The notes beneath the pieces are model-generated. The model was not told where the DNA came from. It ran no database searches and worked only from the letters and a program-made list of their open reading frames with translations. Below, piece after piece: positions 47,584 through 56,952 of a stretch of DNA of 64,000 nucleotides (position 1 is its first letter; each line of letters starts with the position of its first letter). Position numbers and translations under genes: made by a program. Source of the stretch: an uncultured Alphaproteobacteria bacterium (GTDB taxonomy: Bacteria; Pseudomonadota; Alphaproteobacteria; Micropepsales; Micropepsaceae); contig CAIOYY010000087.1 of NCBI GenBank assembly GCA_903862715.1, positions 62,001 through 126,000 on the forward strand, read 5' to 3'.

Positions 47584-47790
47584 ATGACCGAAGAGGAAGA
47601 ACAATCCTTACGCGCCAAATTGGTACAGCTTGCGGAAGAACACCGCGACCTTGACGTTGCGATATTGGCGTTAAACGCATCGGTTATCGCGGATCAATTG
47701 CAATTGACCCGTTTAAAAAAGCGCAAGCTGCAGCTTAAAGACCAAATCGCACAGATCGAAGATTCGTTTCTTCCGGATATCATTGCCTGA
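47584..47790 (+). CDS. DUF465/YdcH-type small coiled-coil protein, second copy
   Basis: A 68-residue protein starting MTEEEEQSLRAKLVQLAEEH, with LDVAILAL and LQLTRLKKRKLQLKDQIAQIED, the DUF465 helix pair. The frame is open upstream to 47455, but the acidic ATG start at 47584 fits family length. It ends one base from the convergent GGDEF gene. It is a paralogue of the minus-strand gene to its left; the helices are similar but the tips differ. Confidence 0.85.
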   Translation: MTEEEEQSLRAKLVQLAEEHRDLDVAILALNASVIADQLQLTRLKKRKLQLKDQIAQIEDSFLPDIIA

Positions 47791-47791
47791 G

Positions 47792-48304
47792 CTATCGCAG
47801 AATGGCGGTCACGTTCGCGCGGCCGCTGCGCTTGCTGGCATACATAGCCTGATCGGCCTCGGCGATCGCGGCATCCGCTACATCTCCAGCGCAAAGCTCG
47901 TAAGCGCCATATGAAAAGCGCAGGGGCACAATATCGCCTTTCCAAATCGCCGGGCTTGCGCGCAATGCACGTTCCAGTGAAGCGCCCTTCTTCTTCGCCC
48001 GATCCAATGTGACATGCGCCAGCACAACGCCGAATTCATCGCCGCCAAGACGCGCAATCACATCGGTATCGCGTATCTGCGCCGACAGAATGTTCGTGAA
48101 ATGGTTCAGAACAAAATCGCCTGCCGCATGACCATGGCGGTCATTGACGGATTTGAAATCGTCGAGATCGAAATAGAGAAGGCAGGACGGTGTGCCGTAG
48201 CGCTCGACGAATGCGACGAACCGGCCTATCTCCCGCACAAAAGCCCGGCGGTTGAGAACCGGCAGAAGGACATCGAAATCGGCGTTGCGCGTGGCGTCGT
48301 TCAA
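47792..48304 (-). CDS. GGDEF-domain protein, C-terminal part of an interrupted gene
   Basis: The readable C-terminal part has a full diguanylate cyclase domain: NRRAFVREIGRFV, YFDLDDFKSVNDRHGHAAGD, and the active-site RLGGDEFGVV. GGDEF enzymes make cyclic di-GMP. No inhibitory RxxD site is seen before the GGDEF motif. The gene is broken: an in-frame TAA at 48341-48343 separates it from its N-terminal part, so translation would need to restart at a weak TTG (48304). It may be a pseudogene or yield a short active domain. Confidence 0.8.
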   Translation of the reverse strand: MNDATRNADFDVLLPVLNRRAFVREIGRFVAFVERYGTPSCLLYFDLDDFKSVNDRHGHAAGDFVLNHFTNILSAQIRDTDVIARLGGDEFGVVLAHVTLDRAKKKGASLERALRASPAIWKGDIVPLRFSYGAYELCAGDVADAAIAEADQAMYASKRSGRANVTAILR

Positions 48305-48530
48305 GCGACTATGCGCGGCATCGACTTCACACCGGAGACGTTAGGCTTTCTGCACAAGAGAGATAAGGGCGTTGCGAACAGCGGGGGTGAATTCGTTTTC
48401 CGGAATTCCGAACGCGGCGGCGTTTGGCACGCCCCCCCGTGCCCGCCGCGGTAAGAGACGCAGACGCTGCGGTGGCGTAGGTTTCGACAAGGGGCGTTAC
48501 GGCCCTCATTTCGTCGAGTCGGTCGATCAT
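48305..48530 (-). pseudogene. N-terminal part of the same GGDEF gene, with frameshift and stop
   Basis: Reading from ATG 48530 gives MIDRLDEMRAVTPLVETYA and then loses frame at a run of seven G (complement of 48432-48438). After removing one G, the reading continues NAAAFGIPENEFTPAVRN and ALISLVQKA, then hits TAA, then RLRCEVDAAHSRLNDA into the GGDEF domain. In related alphaproteobacterial GGDEF proteins the IPExEFTPxVR segment leads without break into a VERLRxEV coiled coil. GAA to TAA is the likeliest change. Two lesions make inactivation probable. Confidence 0.72.
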
Positions 48531-48711
48531 CAAAGCCCCTGCCGCACGACGTCACCAACGGCGAATCATCGGCGGCACGGGAGCTATTCCGCCACGTCCC
48601 GAATGCGCGACAAGACGGCCCAAAGCGAGGGTGGCTCGGGTCGAATGAAGTCCCTATACTCCGCCGCTTCGCGCCGCGAGGGCGCACATATTGGCCATGC
48701 AGACTGCGTAA

Positions 48712-49242
48712 ATGCCCAGGAAACCAGCACCCAAAAAACAAGTCGCCCGGAAGCCCAAAATCGGGATCATCATGGGCAGCAAATCGGATTGGCCGACGAT
48801 GAAGCTCGCCGCCGATATCCTCGATGTTCTGGGCATTCCCTATGAAGCCCGGGTCGTGTCGGCGCATCGCACGCCCAAGCGCCTTTACGACTATGCGGGC
48901 AGCGCGATGGCCCGCGGGCTCAAGGCAATTATCGCCGGGGCGGGCGGCGCGGCCCACCTGCCGGGAATGGTCGCATCCATGACGCAATTGCCCGTTCTCG
49001 GCGTGCCGGTGGAATCCAAGGCCCTTAAAGGGCTGGACAGCCTCCTCTCCATCGCCCAGATGCCTGGCGGTATTCCGGTCGCCACTTTCGCCATCGGACC
49101 GGCAGGAGCCAAGAATGCCGGCCTGTTCGCCGCCGCGCTGCTTGGCCTTGAGGACCCCGCCCTCGCCCGACGCCTTGGCATCTGGCGCGAGCGCCAGACG
49201 CAGTCGGTTGTCCTTTCTCCCGAAGACCCGGACCCCTCATGA
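48712..49242 (+). CDS. purE: N5-carboxyaminoimidazole ribonucleotide mutase PurE
   Basis: A 176-residue enzyme that moves the carboxyl group from N5-CAIR to CAIR in purine synthesis. [25 protein letters not shown] and [12 protein letters not shown] are the class I active-site motifs. A basic N-terminal extension of about 15 residues ([16 protein letters not shown]) precedes the core. It overlaps purK by four bases (ATGA). Confidence 0.96.
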   Translation: MPRKPAPKKQVARKPKIGIIMGSKSDWPTMKLAADILDVLGIPYEARVVSAHRTPKRLYDYAGSAMARGLKAIIAGAGGAAHLPGMVASMTQLPVLGVPVESKALKGLDSLLSIAQMPGGIPVATFAIGPAGAKNAGLFAAALLGLEDPALARRLGIWRERQTQSVVLSPEDPDPS

Positions 49243-50330
49243 GTGAAGCAAAGTCTCTGACGGCTCCCTTGGAGCCGGGGGCAACCATTGGGATTCTGGG
49301 GGGCGGACAGCTTGGCCGCATGCTGGCGGAAGCCGCGATCGACCTCGGTCTCAAGACCCATATCTATTCGGACGAACGCGACGCGCCTGCCTTTCAGATT
49401 GCCGATGAAGCGACCTATGGGCGATATGACGACGAAAAGGCCCTGGAGGCATTTGCCCGCACCTGCGCCGTCGTTACCTTCGAATTCGAAAATGTGCCGA
49501 CCGCGACCGCCGAGTTTCTGAGTCGCCTTGTTCCGATGGCGCCCTCGCCGCGCGCGCTGCAAATTGCGCAGGACCGCTTTCTTGAAAAAAGTTTTGTCGC
49601 AGGATTGGGGATTGCGACCGCTGCGTTTCGCGACGTCGCGAATGAAGAAGACGCCCGTGCGGCGTTTCGCACACTGGGTGCAGCCGCGATTCTGAAAACG
49701 CGACGGCTCGGTTATGACGGTAAAGGCCAGCAGAAAGTGCGCAGTGAAGACGAGGCCGCACGCGCTTTCGTGCAGTTCGGTGCCGTGCCTGCGATCCTCG
49801 AAGATTTTGTCGATTTCTCCTATGAGGCGTCGGTCGTTGCGGCGCGCGGGCGCGACGGGGCATTTGCCGCTTATGATCCGCCGAAGAACGAACATGAAAA
49901 CCATATATTGCGGCGCTCGACCGTGCCCTCTCCGCTGCAGAACGAAAAGGCGGCCGAAGCCATTGTCATCGCCCGACGTATCGCGGAGGCCCTGGATTAT
50001 GTCGGCGTTCTTGGTGTCGAATTATTCGTCGGTGCAGACGGCACGCTGACAGTCAACGAAATTGCGCCGCGCGTTCACAATTCCGGCCACTGGACCATCG
50101 AAGCCTGTGCCACCAGCCAGTTCGCGCAGCACTTGCGCGCTGTCGCCGGATGGCCTTTGGACGATCCCTCTCGTCACAGCGATGCAGTGATGGAGAACAT
50201 TATCGGCGATGAAGTGACGTCCTGGATGGGAATGACCGAGCCGCCCGAGGGTCTTCATCTTTACGGCAAGGGCGAACCGCGCCCCGGGCGCAAAATGGCC
50301 CATATCACGCGGACCAAACCGCGCAGCTGA
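49239..50330 (+). CDS. purK: N5-carboxyaminoimidazole ribonucleotide synthase PurK
   Basis: A 363-residue ATP-grasp enzyme that carboxylates AIR with bicarbonate. [16 protein letters not shown] is the N-terminal fold, [13 protein letters not shown] is the ATP-grasp loop, and [19 protein letters not shown] carries metal ligands. It is coupled to purE, and both are flanked by unrelated genes. purK ends eight bases before the convergent COQ9 gene. Confidence 0.96.
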   Translation: MSEAKSLTAPLEPGATIGILGGGQLGRMLAEAAIDLGLKTHIYSDERDAPAFQIADEATYGRYDDEKALEAFARTCAVVTFEFENVPTATAEFLSRLVPMAPSPRALQIAQDRFLEKSFVAGLGIATAAFRDVANEEDARAAFRTLGAAAILKTRRLGYDGKGQQKVRSEDEAARAFVQFGAVPAILEDFVDFSYEASVVAARGRDGAFAAYDPPKNEHENHILRRSTVPSPLQNEKAAEAIVIARRIAEALDYVGVLGVELFVGADGTLTVNEIAPRVHNSGHWTIEACATSQFAQHLRAVAGWPLDDPSRHSDAVMENIIGDEVTSWMGMTEPPEGLHLYGKGEPRPGRKMAHITRTKPRS

Positions 50331-50338
50331 TCGGAAGA

Positions 50339-50974
50339 TCAGGGCGTGCGGCGGCTTCGCAGGCTTTCAAGGATGCTCAAGGGATTTGGGAATTGCGCCA
50401 GCCCGCGTTCCACGCTGCCGCGCGCCTGCTGAATTTTCATGACATCACCGATGCGCCCATCGAGAAATGTCCAAGTGTCGGCATGATCCTCGCTGGAATC
50501 ACTCAACCAATACAGCAGGGTCGAACCGTAGACACCGGCGAGCAGTGCGCGCTTGGTGTAATAATTGAAATCGCTCGTCTGGTCCCCTGCCGCGCGCCAT
50601 ATCGCATCGACCGTTGAGAAAAGCAGTCTTGCTGCGAGCGGCGCATTCTGTGGCAAAGCGAGAAACGCCGCCGCGCGCCGGGCGGATTCTTTGTGGGGCG
50701 TCATGACCTCGATGCGGGCACGCACGCCTGCGGCGATCCGCTCACGCATTTTCAGCACCGGCATCTGCGCCATTTGCACGCGCATTTTCGCATCGGCCCA
50801 TTCGGAAAAGAATTCGACAAGACTTTCACCGCCGCGCGGAAATTGTTTGCGCATTTCGGAAACATCGATACCCGCGCTCAAGGCGGCGGCGCGCAATGCT
50901 TCATCGGAGAACCCGGCGAAGGGAATTTCCTTCAGCGCTTCGAGGAGAATCGTTTCCTTGATGTCATCGGTCAT
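50339..50974 (-). CDS. COQ9-family ubiquinone biosynthesis protein
   Basis: A 211-residue helical protein with the TetR-like COQ9 fold: an N-terminal helix-turn-helix-like segment (FAGFSDEALRAAALSAGID) and a C-terminal lipid-binding part (DAIWRAAGDQTSDFNYYTKRALLAGVYGSTLLYWL). COQ9 proteins present ubiquinone precursors to COQ7; in bacteria this family is largely confined to this class. Its ATG directly follows the def stop (TAAATG). Confidence 0.9.
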   Translation of the reverse strand: MTDDIKETILLEALKEIPFAGFSDEALRAAALSAGIDVSEMRKQFPRGGESLVEFFSEWADAKMRVQMAQMPVLKMRERIAAGVRARIEVMTPHKESARRAAAFLALPQNAPLAARLLFSTVDAIWRAAGDQTSDFNYYTKRALLAGVYGSTLLYWLSDSSEDHADTWTFLDGRIGDVMKIQQARGSVERGLAQFPNPLSILESLRSRRTP

Positions 50975-51547
50975 TTATTGCGCCGCTTCTTCGTCAGACG
51001 ATTTCGGTTCGAGCCAATGATGTATTTCGCTCTCGAAAATCAGTTTGGACACGTCACCCATCCGCGCGGGATAAAGGATGCCGTCGAGATGGTCGCATTC
51101 GTGCTGTACGACGCGGGCATGGAAGCCCCGCGCGGTCCGCGTCAGCCGGTTGCCCTTCAGGTCGAACCCCGAATAACGGATATGGAAGGGACGCTCGACC
51201 CAGCCGCGCAGGCCGGGAACCGAAAGGCAGCCCTCCCAACCCCCTTCCCGGTCATCCCCCAGCACGTCGATGACGGGATTCACGAGAACAGTCAGCGGGG
51301 CGGTGTGGTCAAAGTGTTCGGCGTCGGAAAGGCCTTCCGCCGCACGGGCCCCGGGCGCCTGGAACACCACGACCCGCAAAGACACACCGACCTGCGGCGC
51401 CGCGAGGCCAGCCCCGTTAGCGTGCTCCATGGTTTCCACCATATCCGCCACGAGACGGGCGATTTCGGGCGCCGTAGGGTCTGCCACGGGCGCTGCGGGC
51501 CTTCCCAGTACCGGGTGGCCCATACGGGCGATTTCCAAGATAGCCAT
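50975..51547 (-). CDS. def: Peptide deformylase
   Basis: A 190-residue metal enzyme that removes the formyl group from new proteins. Motif 1 is GAGLAAPQVG, motif 2 is EGCLSVPG with the metal-binding cysteine, and motif 3 is QHECDHLDG with the metal histidines and catalytic glutamate. The ATG at 51547 (MAILEIARMGHP) is preferred; the frame opens to 51628 without homology. It is coupled to the COQ9 gene. No fmt is beside it. Confidence 0.95.
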   Translation of the reverse strand: MAILEIARMGHPVLGRPAAPVADPTAPEIARLVADMVETMEHANGAGLAAPQVGVSLRVVVFQAPGARAAEGLSDAEHFDHTAPLTVLVNPVIDVLGDDREGGWEGCLSVPGLRGWVERPFHIRYSGFDLKGNRLTRTARGFHARVVQHECDHLDGILYPARMGDVSKLIFESEIHHWLEPKSSDEEAAQ

Positions 51548-51734
51548 GGAAGAATATATGGCCTTAGCGTCGGCCAGCGTCAAAGGCGGCGGCGCGCCAC
51601 GAACCGGCAAATTATCGCGGTAAACCATGGCGAAACGCGAGTGCCGGGGTGGACAGGAACGAGGCCGTCTGTTAGTTACCCGGCCCTCAAGCCGGAAATT
51701 TCACGGGAAATACCCCGGCATAATGGAGCCGCCT

Positions 51735-51947
51735 TTGCAGATCATCGTTCGCGACAACAATATCGACCAAGCGCTGAAAGCACTCAAAAAGAAGATGCAG
51801 CGTGAGGGTATTTTCCGCGAGATGAAGCTCAGGGGCCATTTTGAGAAGCCGTCGGAAAAGCGCGCCCGCGAACGGGCCGAAGCGATCCGCCGTTATCGCA
51901 AGCTGCAGCGCAAGCGTCTGCAGCGCGAGGGGCTTCTCCCGCGTTAA
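51735..51947 (+). CDS. rpsU: 30S ribosomal protein S21
   Basis: The 70-residue protein has [20 protein letters not shown] and a long basic tail ([20 protein letters not shown]). TTG at 51735 is chosen because GGAG at 51725-51728 lies six bases before it and the product then begins M-QIIVRDNN, as in relatives. An in-frame ATG at 51723 overlaps that GGAG and has no ribosome-binding site of its own. A terminator follows the gene. Confidence 0.93.
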   Translation: MQIIVRDNNIDQALKALKKKMQREGIFREMKLRGHFEKPSEKRARERAEAIRRYRKLQRKRLQREGLLPR

Positions 51948-51970
51948 GGCAAACACCTTTGGAAATGAGC

Positions 51971-51998
51971 AGGCCGCACCGTGAGGAGCGGCCTTTTT
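51971..51998 (+). terminator. Intrinsic terminator after rpsU
   Basis: AGGCCGC (51971-51977) pairs with GCGGCCT (51988-51994), and five T residues follow to 51998. It lies 24 bases after the rpsU stop. The next 170 bases up to the TctC-type gene show nothing I can name. Confidence 0.85.
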
Positions 51999-52168
51999 CA
52001 TATCTGGGCATCGGCCCCCTATCGGCATCACCACATCGTCAACGCAGCGGCGATGGCGCCAGTCTTCTTGGCCCGTACGCTCCTGTACTATGCTTCTCGC
52101 CTCCGAGGGGGATGGCAAAGCCGCGCCCGTCATAACGATAGAATAGCGGCAACCAGGAGAGATACGAC

Positions 52169-53221
52169 ATGCCGAGCAAACGGCTTTTCCTTTCTGCGCT
52201 GTCCCTTGGCGTTGTGTTGGGACTTGCGGCCTGCGGCAATGCCAATCCGGCCGCGCAGTCCACCGGAGACGCTTCTGGCGAAATTCAGGGCGACAAAGAC
52301 TATTTCCGGGGAAAGACCGTCACCTTTATCGTGGCAACCGCGCCGGGTGGCGGGTACGACACCTATGGCCGCCTTATCGCGCGTTACATGCAGGAATATC
52401 TTCCGGGAAGCCGGTTCATCGTCCGCAATATTCCGGGCGCGGGCCAGATCATCGGCGCCAATACGATCTATGTGTCGAAGGCCGACGGCCTGACCATCGG
52501 GACGTTCAATACCGGATTGATCTACGCGCAGATTCTGCAGCAGGAAGGCGTGCAGTTCGATCTCGGCAATATGAGCTGGGTCGGCAAGATGGCTGAGGAA
52601 GGTCGGAGCCTCGCTATATCGAGCCTCTCCGGATTTCAGTCCGTGGACGATTTACGCAATGCACCGCAGCCGATTGTCCTGTCCGCCGCAGGCATCGGTT
52701 CGGCCTCCTATATCGAAACCCGCATCATGGCGCAGGTCATGGATCTCGACATCCAGATCGTGACGGGTTTCGACGGCAATGAAACGCAGCTCAGCATGAT
52801 GCGCGGCGAGCTGAATGGCGTGCTCGGAGCGGCAAGCTCGAACATGGATTTCGTCAATCGCGGCGACGGAAAGTTTCTGGTTTCTATCGCGGGGGCGCGT
52901 TCCGCGCTTCCCGGCGTTCCACAGGTCCGCGAATTCGTCACCGCTCCTACGGATCTGCAACTATTGAATCTCGTCGAGACAATGGCAGAACTGGGCCGGC
53001 TGGCTGCAGGCCCGCCTGACATCCCCCCCCATATTCTTCTTGCGCTGCGCGATGCGTTCAATACGGCCCTGCACGACCCTGATCTGCTGGCCGATGCCGA
53101 GCAACTTCTCATCCCGATCACGGCGGGCACGGGAGAGGAAGTGGAAGGCAAGGTGCGCATGCTGCTCGATCAGCCCCCCGAAGTGGTTGATCTACTGCGG
53201 ATGGCCTCACAGGGCCCCTGA
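52169..53221 (+). CDS. TctC/Bug-type solute-binding lipoprotein
   Basis: A 350-residue protein with lipobox LAA-Cys near residue 22, then a two-lobed binding fold: FRGKTVTFIVATAPGGGYDTYGRLIARYM, FIVRNIPGAGQIIGANTIY and GFDGNETQLSMMRGEL are TctC/Bug signatures. It normally delivers carboxylates to a TctAB membrane pair. No tctA or tctB is here, so it is an orphan or pairs with distant genes. It is convergent with the next gene across a two-way terminator. Confidence 0.86.
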   Translation: MPSKRLFLSALSLGVVLGLAACGNANPAAQSTGDASGEIQGDKDYFRGKTVTFIVATAPGGGYDTYGRLIARYMQEYLPGSRFIVRNIPGAGQIIGANTIYVSKADGLTIGTFNTGLIYAQILQQEGVQFDLGNMSWVGKMAEEGRSLAISSLSGFQSVDDLRNAPQPIVLSAAGIGSASYIETRIMAQVMDLDIQIVTGFDGNETQLSMMRGELNGVLGAASSNMDFVNRGDGKFLVSIAGARSALPGVPQVREFVTAPTDLQLLNLVETMAELGRLAAGPPDIPPHILLALRDAFNTALHDPDLLADAEQLLIPITAGTGEEVEGKVRMLLDQPPEVVDLLRMASQGP

Positions 53222-53275
53222 ACAGGGTCGCTTTAGAACTGCGGTTCCCGCTCGCAGACACTGACGAATAGGCAT

Positions 53276-53307
53276 AAAAAAGGGCGCGGAAATCTCCGCG
53301 CCCTTTT
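53276..53307. terminator. Two-way terminator between convergent genes
   Basis: GGGCGCGGA (53282-53290) pairs with TCCGCGCCC (53295-53303), loop AATC. An A run (53276-53281) stands on one side and TTTT (53304-53307) on the other, so it can act on both strands. It ends the TctC-type gene and the tonB-exb operon. Confidence 0.85.
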
Positions 53308-53327
53308 GCTTAACTTGAACGATGTCG

Positions 53328-54563
53328 TCACATAGAGGCGTAAAGGGTCCAGGCGCTGGATACGGGCACCATCGCCGGAGATTGCGAGGCCTGCTGAAAC
53401 GCCGCCTGCGCTTCCGCCTTCTTGCCCTGTTCCAGAAGAACGATGCCTAGCAGAACCTGCACATCCGCCGCATCTTGCAACCCACCTTTGGCGATACCGG
53501 CCCGGATAGCAGCTTCTGCTTCCGCCGCGCGACCAAGCGCGAAAAGCGTCTCGCCATACTGAATTTGCGCGTCACCGTTCGCAGCGCCGGCGGCGACAGT
53601 GGCAAATTCCGTCAGCCCCGCTTCCGCTTCGTTAGACGATGCCGTCGCATCGGTGAGCGCCGTGCCAAGCTCGGCGGCATTCAATTTGCCCGCAGCGATA
53701 CCTTCTTCGAGAGCTGACTTCGCTTCAGCAGCAAGGCCCATATCATAGGCAAGGTTGGCCATGGCGGCGTAGTCACCACCTTCCATGGCATTCGTTTCGC
53801 GACGCAGACGGTAGAGGTTCAGCAATTGCCGATCGCTGAGGCCGGGCGCCATAAAACCGTAATCAACCACGCGCGCCCAATTCTGAGGCGTCGGATCGAC
53901 TATCGCGATCTGCCCAGCGGTCTGCTGTGCTTCGGCTTCTTTGCCTTGCTCCTGCTGCGCCGCATGCAGCACCGTCAATATTTCGATGGTGGGCTTCATT
54001 CCCGCCGCTTCCTTGCGGGCAACAACGCTCTGGGCAAAGGCCTCGGCGCCGGGAAGGTCCCCACTGAAGTAATAAGCGTTCGCCAAAACCTGATCGTTGG
54101 TGTCATCCCAGCCAGGGTAATTGACCGCTTCGGTTCCATACATAATCGCCCGCGCGCGGTCCGCCTGGTTCACAAGCGTCGCAATACGAAGGAAGCGTTC
54201 CTTGTCCTCCTGCGGCAGCACACCCGTATCGTAGGCGGCATTAAAACGCGCAGCCGCCTGCTCGAGATTTTGCTCCTGCAAAAAGAGCTGAAAATCAAGA
54301 ATTTCGATCGTGTAGATTTCCCACAGCGTTAACTCCGGGAGCGCCCGCGCTTCCGCAAGGAAACCGTGCGCTGCAGGAAAATCCATGTCCTCCTGAAACG
54401 CTTCAGCCGCGTCACTGTAAAGTTCGGCGACTTCGTCGCTGATTTCCGTGTCCACGCCTTCTGGCGCTTCCACTGCGAGCACGGGGGTTGCCGCCGTCAA
54501 TGCTGCGAACGACCCGCCGCAAAGCAGGAAGGCCATCGCTGCGCTCTTAAATGTCTTATTCAT
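53328..54563 (-). CDS. Periplasmic helical-repeat (TPR-like) protein, second of the pair
   Basis: A 411-residue protein with a signal peptide ending near VLAVEAPEG, then Ala/Glu-rich helical repeats of TPR type (AYYFSGDLPGAEAFAQSVVARKEAAG; GETLFALGRAAEAEAAIRAGIAKGG). It is paralogous to the gene upstream: both contain an equivalent DPTPQNWARVV / YPTPEAWDALL segment and both end in a W-x-x-Y-A motif. It is last in the tonB-exbB-exbD-exbD set, 137 bases after its paralogue. Periplasmic TPR partners occur with TonB2-type systems in other proteobacteria. Exact role unknown. Confidence 0.8.
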   Translation of the reverse strand: MNKTFKSAAMAFLLCGGSFAALTAATPVLAVEAPEGVDTEISDEVAELYSDAAEAFQEDMDFPAAHGFLAEARALPELTLWEIYTIEILDFQLFLQEQNLEQAAARFNAAYDTGVLPQEDKERFLRIATLVNQADRARAIMYGTEAVNYPGWDDTNDQVLANAYYFSGDLPGAEAFAQSVVARKEAAGMKPTIEILTVLHAAQQEQGKEAEAQQTAGQIAIVDPTPQNWARVVDYGFMAPGLSDRQLLNLYRLRRETNAMEGGDYAAMANLAYDMGLAAEAKSALEEGIAAGKLNAAELGTALTDATASSNEAEAGLTEFATVAAGAANGDAQIQYGETLFALGRAAEAEAAIRAGIAKGGLQDAADVQVLLGIVLLEQGKKAEAQAAFQQASQSPAMVPVSSAWTLYASM

Positions 54564-54700
54564 TGGTGACCTCTTTCCCAGATGAACCGCATACGGGGGA
54601 GTTTCGCGGTCCTATTGTTTCCAAGACGCAACAAAGCCGGTCCATGAGCACACCCCCATGTACCGCGCCAAGTCGCTATTCTGACCTGAAGCCTAATATA

Positions 54701-55900
54701 TCACTGCCTGGCGTAGATAGACCACAAACGCGCTATGACAGCGTTGGCGTTGCCGTCGGCATAACCTTCAACGGCATTGAACTGCTGCACCGCTCCGGCG
54801 TTGTCGCCCTTGCCCAAAAGTGCATGGCCGAGCCCAATTTGAGATATCTGCAGATTGGCCCCAGTCACACCCTTCGCTATCGCCGAACGGAACGCGGCTT
54901 CCGCTTCATCGAACTGCTGGTAGCTGAGATAGGCCTGCCCGAGCTTCATGGAGACAAACCCGGTTGCATCGGCAGCTGCACTGGTGACCGCGCCGGCCAT
55001 CTGCGCCTGATGGGTAGTCGCACGATCATTGGTCATGTTGATGAGACGCGTGCTGCGCTCGCCTTCGAGCATCATCGCTTCGGCGGCAAGATCAAGAACA
55101 CGCTTCGCTTCGCCGGGATAGTTGGCGATAATCGCGAGCTGAGCCATTTCGCTGTATTCGGCCGGCGTTTTAAAGCCGCCCGTCAAAAGCCGCAGACGGG
55201 AAATTTCCAGTGACTGTTCGTCGTTCAGGCCTGTGACCGAACGGCGGACATTGCGCAGTAGAGCGTCCCAGGCTTCAGGCGTCGGATAATGCAACGCAAT
55301 CTGCTCAAGGATCGGCCGCTGGCCGGCAAAATCATCTTTCGCGAAGTAGCAGGCGGAAAGAAGATCGAGCACACCTTTTTGCGGCGTATTCACCCGCGCA
55401 AGCGGGGTCGCCAGACGAATGCATTCGTCGTGATCGCCACGGTCATAGGCGGCCTGCGCGGTGAACACCGCGATGTCGCCGGTACGGCCAAGCTGGCGGG
55501 CATATTCTTCCGCTTTGGCGGTATTGCCCAGATTGAGAGAGAGGCGGAGAGCCGATTCCAGATTCTGGTTACGATTGCCGACATTGCCCGCAATCATCGC
55601 CTCGACCTGGGTCAACGCGGGCTGATACTGCCGCGCCTGCACCATGTAGGAAAGGATCGACTGCTGGATAAAGCTGCGCTCCGCGCCACTGATGCCCGCG
55701 ACCTGTTCGGCGCGGCGCATGGCGGCGATGGCGGCCGTATAGTTGCCGGCAGCGGCAGCGGTGGTGGCTTCCTGGACCGGGGTAGCAAGCGCCGGGTTGG
55801 TGATCTCGAGTTGCGCCTGCGCAGGTATCGAGGTCGACACAAATGCGGCGGCGCCGAGAAGCAATGCCCCGATGAGTTTGCTAGTGGTATGCGATCTCAT
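54701..55900 (-). CDS. Periplasmic helical-repeat (TPR-like) protein, first of the pair
   Basis: A 399-residue protein with a signal peptide ending AQA-QLEI near residue 30, followed by about ten helical repeats (YTAAIAAMRRAEQVAG; AKAEEYARQLGRTGDIAVFT; YLSYQQFDEAEAAFRSAIAKG). It is similar in length and organisation to the next gene downstream. It follows the second exbD on the same strand after 113 bases. It likely forms part of the same energy-transduction operon. Confidence 0.8.
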   Translation of the reverse strand: MRSHTTSKLIGALLLGAAAFVSTSIPAQAQLEITNPALATPVQEATTAAAAGNYTAAIAAMRRAEQVAGISGAERSFIQQSILSYMVQARQYQPALTQVEAMIAGNVGNRNQNLESALRLSLNLGNTAKAEEYARQLGRTGDIAVFTAQAAYDRGDHDECIRLATPLARVNTPQKGVLDLLSACYFAKDDFAGQRPILEQIALHYPTPEAWDALLRNVRRSVTGLNDEQSLEISRLRLLTGGFKTPAEYSEMAQLAIIANYPGEAKRVLDLAAEAMMLEGERSTRLINMTNDRATTHQAQMAGAVTSAAADATGFVSMKLGQAYLSYQQFDEAEAAFRSAIAKGVTGANLQISQIGLGHALLGKGDNAGAVQQFNAVEGYADGNANAVIARLWSIYARQ

Positions 55901-56013
55901 TGGTATTCCTCACATTTGGCGGCAAAACCACCCCCACGGCTCGGCCGCGAAAGTTCCATAAATCCATCCGAGTCAATTTATAACCCTCAATTCAGGTTAC
56001 TTCTTGACCGCAT

Positions 56014-56442
56014 TTAGTCCGCAAATTGTCCGGTTCCGACAAAACCGATCTTCTCGACACCCAGTCTCTGGGCATCGGCTAGGACGCTGGCGACGGTTTC
56101 GTACCGCGCCAAACGGTTGGGACGAAGATGGATTTCCGGCTGGGGATCCTGGACTTCAATCTGTTCGAAGAAGCTACGCAGGGTTGCCCGGTTGGGAACC
56201 GCGCTGCCGTTCCACAAAACGGTGCCGTCGAAATCGATTTCAAGATCGATGACCACGGATACCGCATCGGTCGGCGGCGGCGGAACCCGCGGATCCGGCA
56301 TGTCGAGCTTCACGGCATGAGTCTGGATCGGAATCGTAACGATAAAAAGAATGAGCAGAACGAGCATGACGTCGATGAGCGGGACGAGATTCATCTCGAC
56401 CAATGCTTCGCCTTCGCCTTCGCTGCCAACACTAAACGACAT
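56014..56442 (-). CDS. exbD: ExbD/TolR-family protein (second copy)
   Basis: A 142-residue protein with one helix (EMNLVPLIDVMLVLLILFIV) carrying the proton-path aspartate, and a periplasmic domain with IHLRPNRLARYETVASVLAD. It is 22 bases from the preceding exbD. The two share the NVIPLVDVMLV-type core but differ beyond it. Two different ExbD subunits are typical of some TonB operons in this class. Confidence 0.92.
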   Translation of the reverse strand: MSFSVGSEGEGEALVEMNLVPLIDVMLVLLILFIVTIPIQTHAVKLDMPDPRVPPPPTDAVSVVIDLEIDFDGTVLWNGSAVPNRATLRSFFEQIEVQDPQPEIHLRPNRLARYETVASVLADAQRLGVEKIGFVGTGQFAD

Positions 56443-56464
56443 GACGGCTTCCTTTTAAGTTCTT

Positions 56465-56908
56465 CTACTCGGCGAAAACGCGGGGTTCGGGATTGGTGAT
56501 GAACCCGACCTTCAGGATCGACGCGCGCTGCAGATTGTACATAACGCGCCCGACATACTCGAACCGGACATCCTTATCGGCGCGGATATGGACTTCAGGC
56601 TGCGGCTCAAGCACCGCAACTTCGGCCAACCGCGTAAACAATTCCGCGCTCGTTGCCAGATACTCGTCGTTCCAATAGGTATTTCCGTTGGTGTCGACGG
56701 CGATGGTGATGTTCTCCGGCGTCGTTTCGGTGACGATATTCGTCGCCACCGGAAGCGTCAGAGGCACCGACCTAATCACCACCGGGATGGTGATCATGAA
56801 GATGATCAGCATCACGAGCATCACGTCCACGAGCGGAATGACGTTGATGTTCGAGTTAACCGAGTCGTCCTCGCCCCCCGAAGACATCAGGTCCAGTTTG
56901 GCCTTCAT
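56465..56908 (-). CDS. exbD: ExbD/TolR-family protein (first copy)
   Basis: A 147-residue protein with the helix SNINVIPLVDVMLVMLIIFMI and the proton-path Asp, a hydrophilic spacer, and the C-terminal domain VHIRADKDVRFEYVGRVMYNLQRASI. Its N-terminus is short and acidic (MSSGGEDDSVN). It follows exbB by 44 bases. Confidence 0.92.
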   Translation of the reverse strand: MKAKLDLMSSGGEDDSVNSNINVIPLVDVMLVMLIIFMITIPVVIRSVPLTLPVATNIVTETTPENITIAVDTNGNTYWNDEYLATSAELFTRLAEVAVLEPQPEVHIRADKDVRFEYVGRVMYNLQRASILKVGFITNPEPRVFAE

Positions 56909-56952
56909 CGTCTCAATCTTCCTTTGGTTCCGACCGTATGAAGCGCGTCGAA

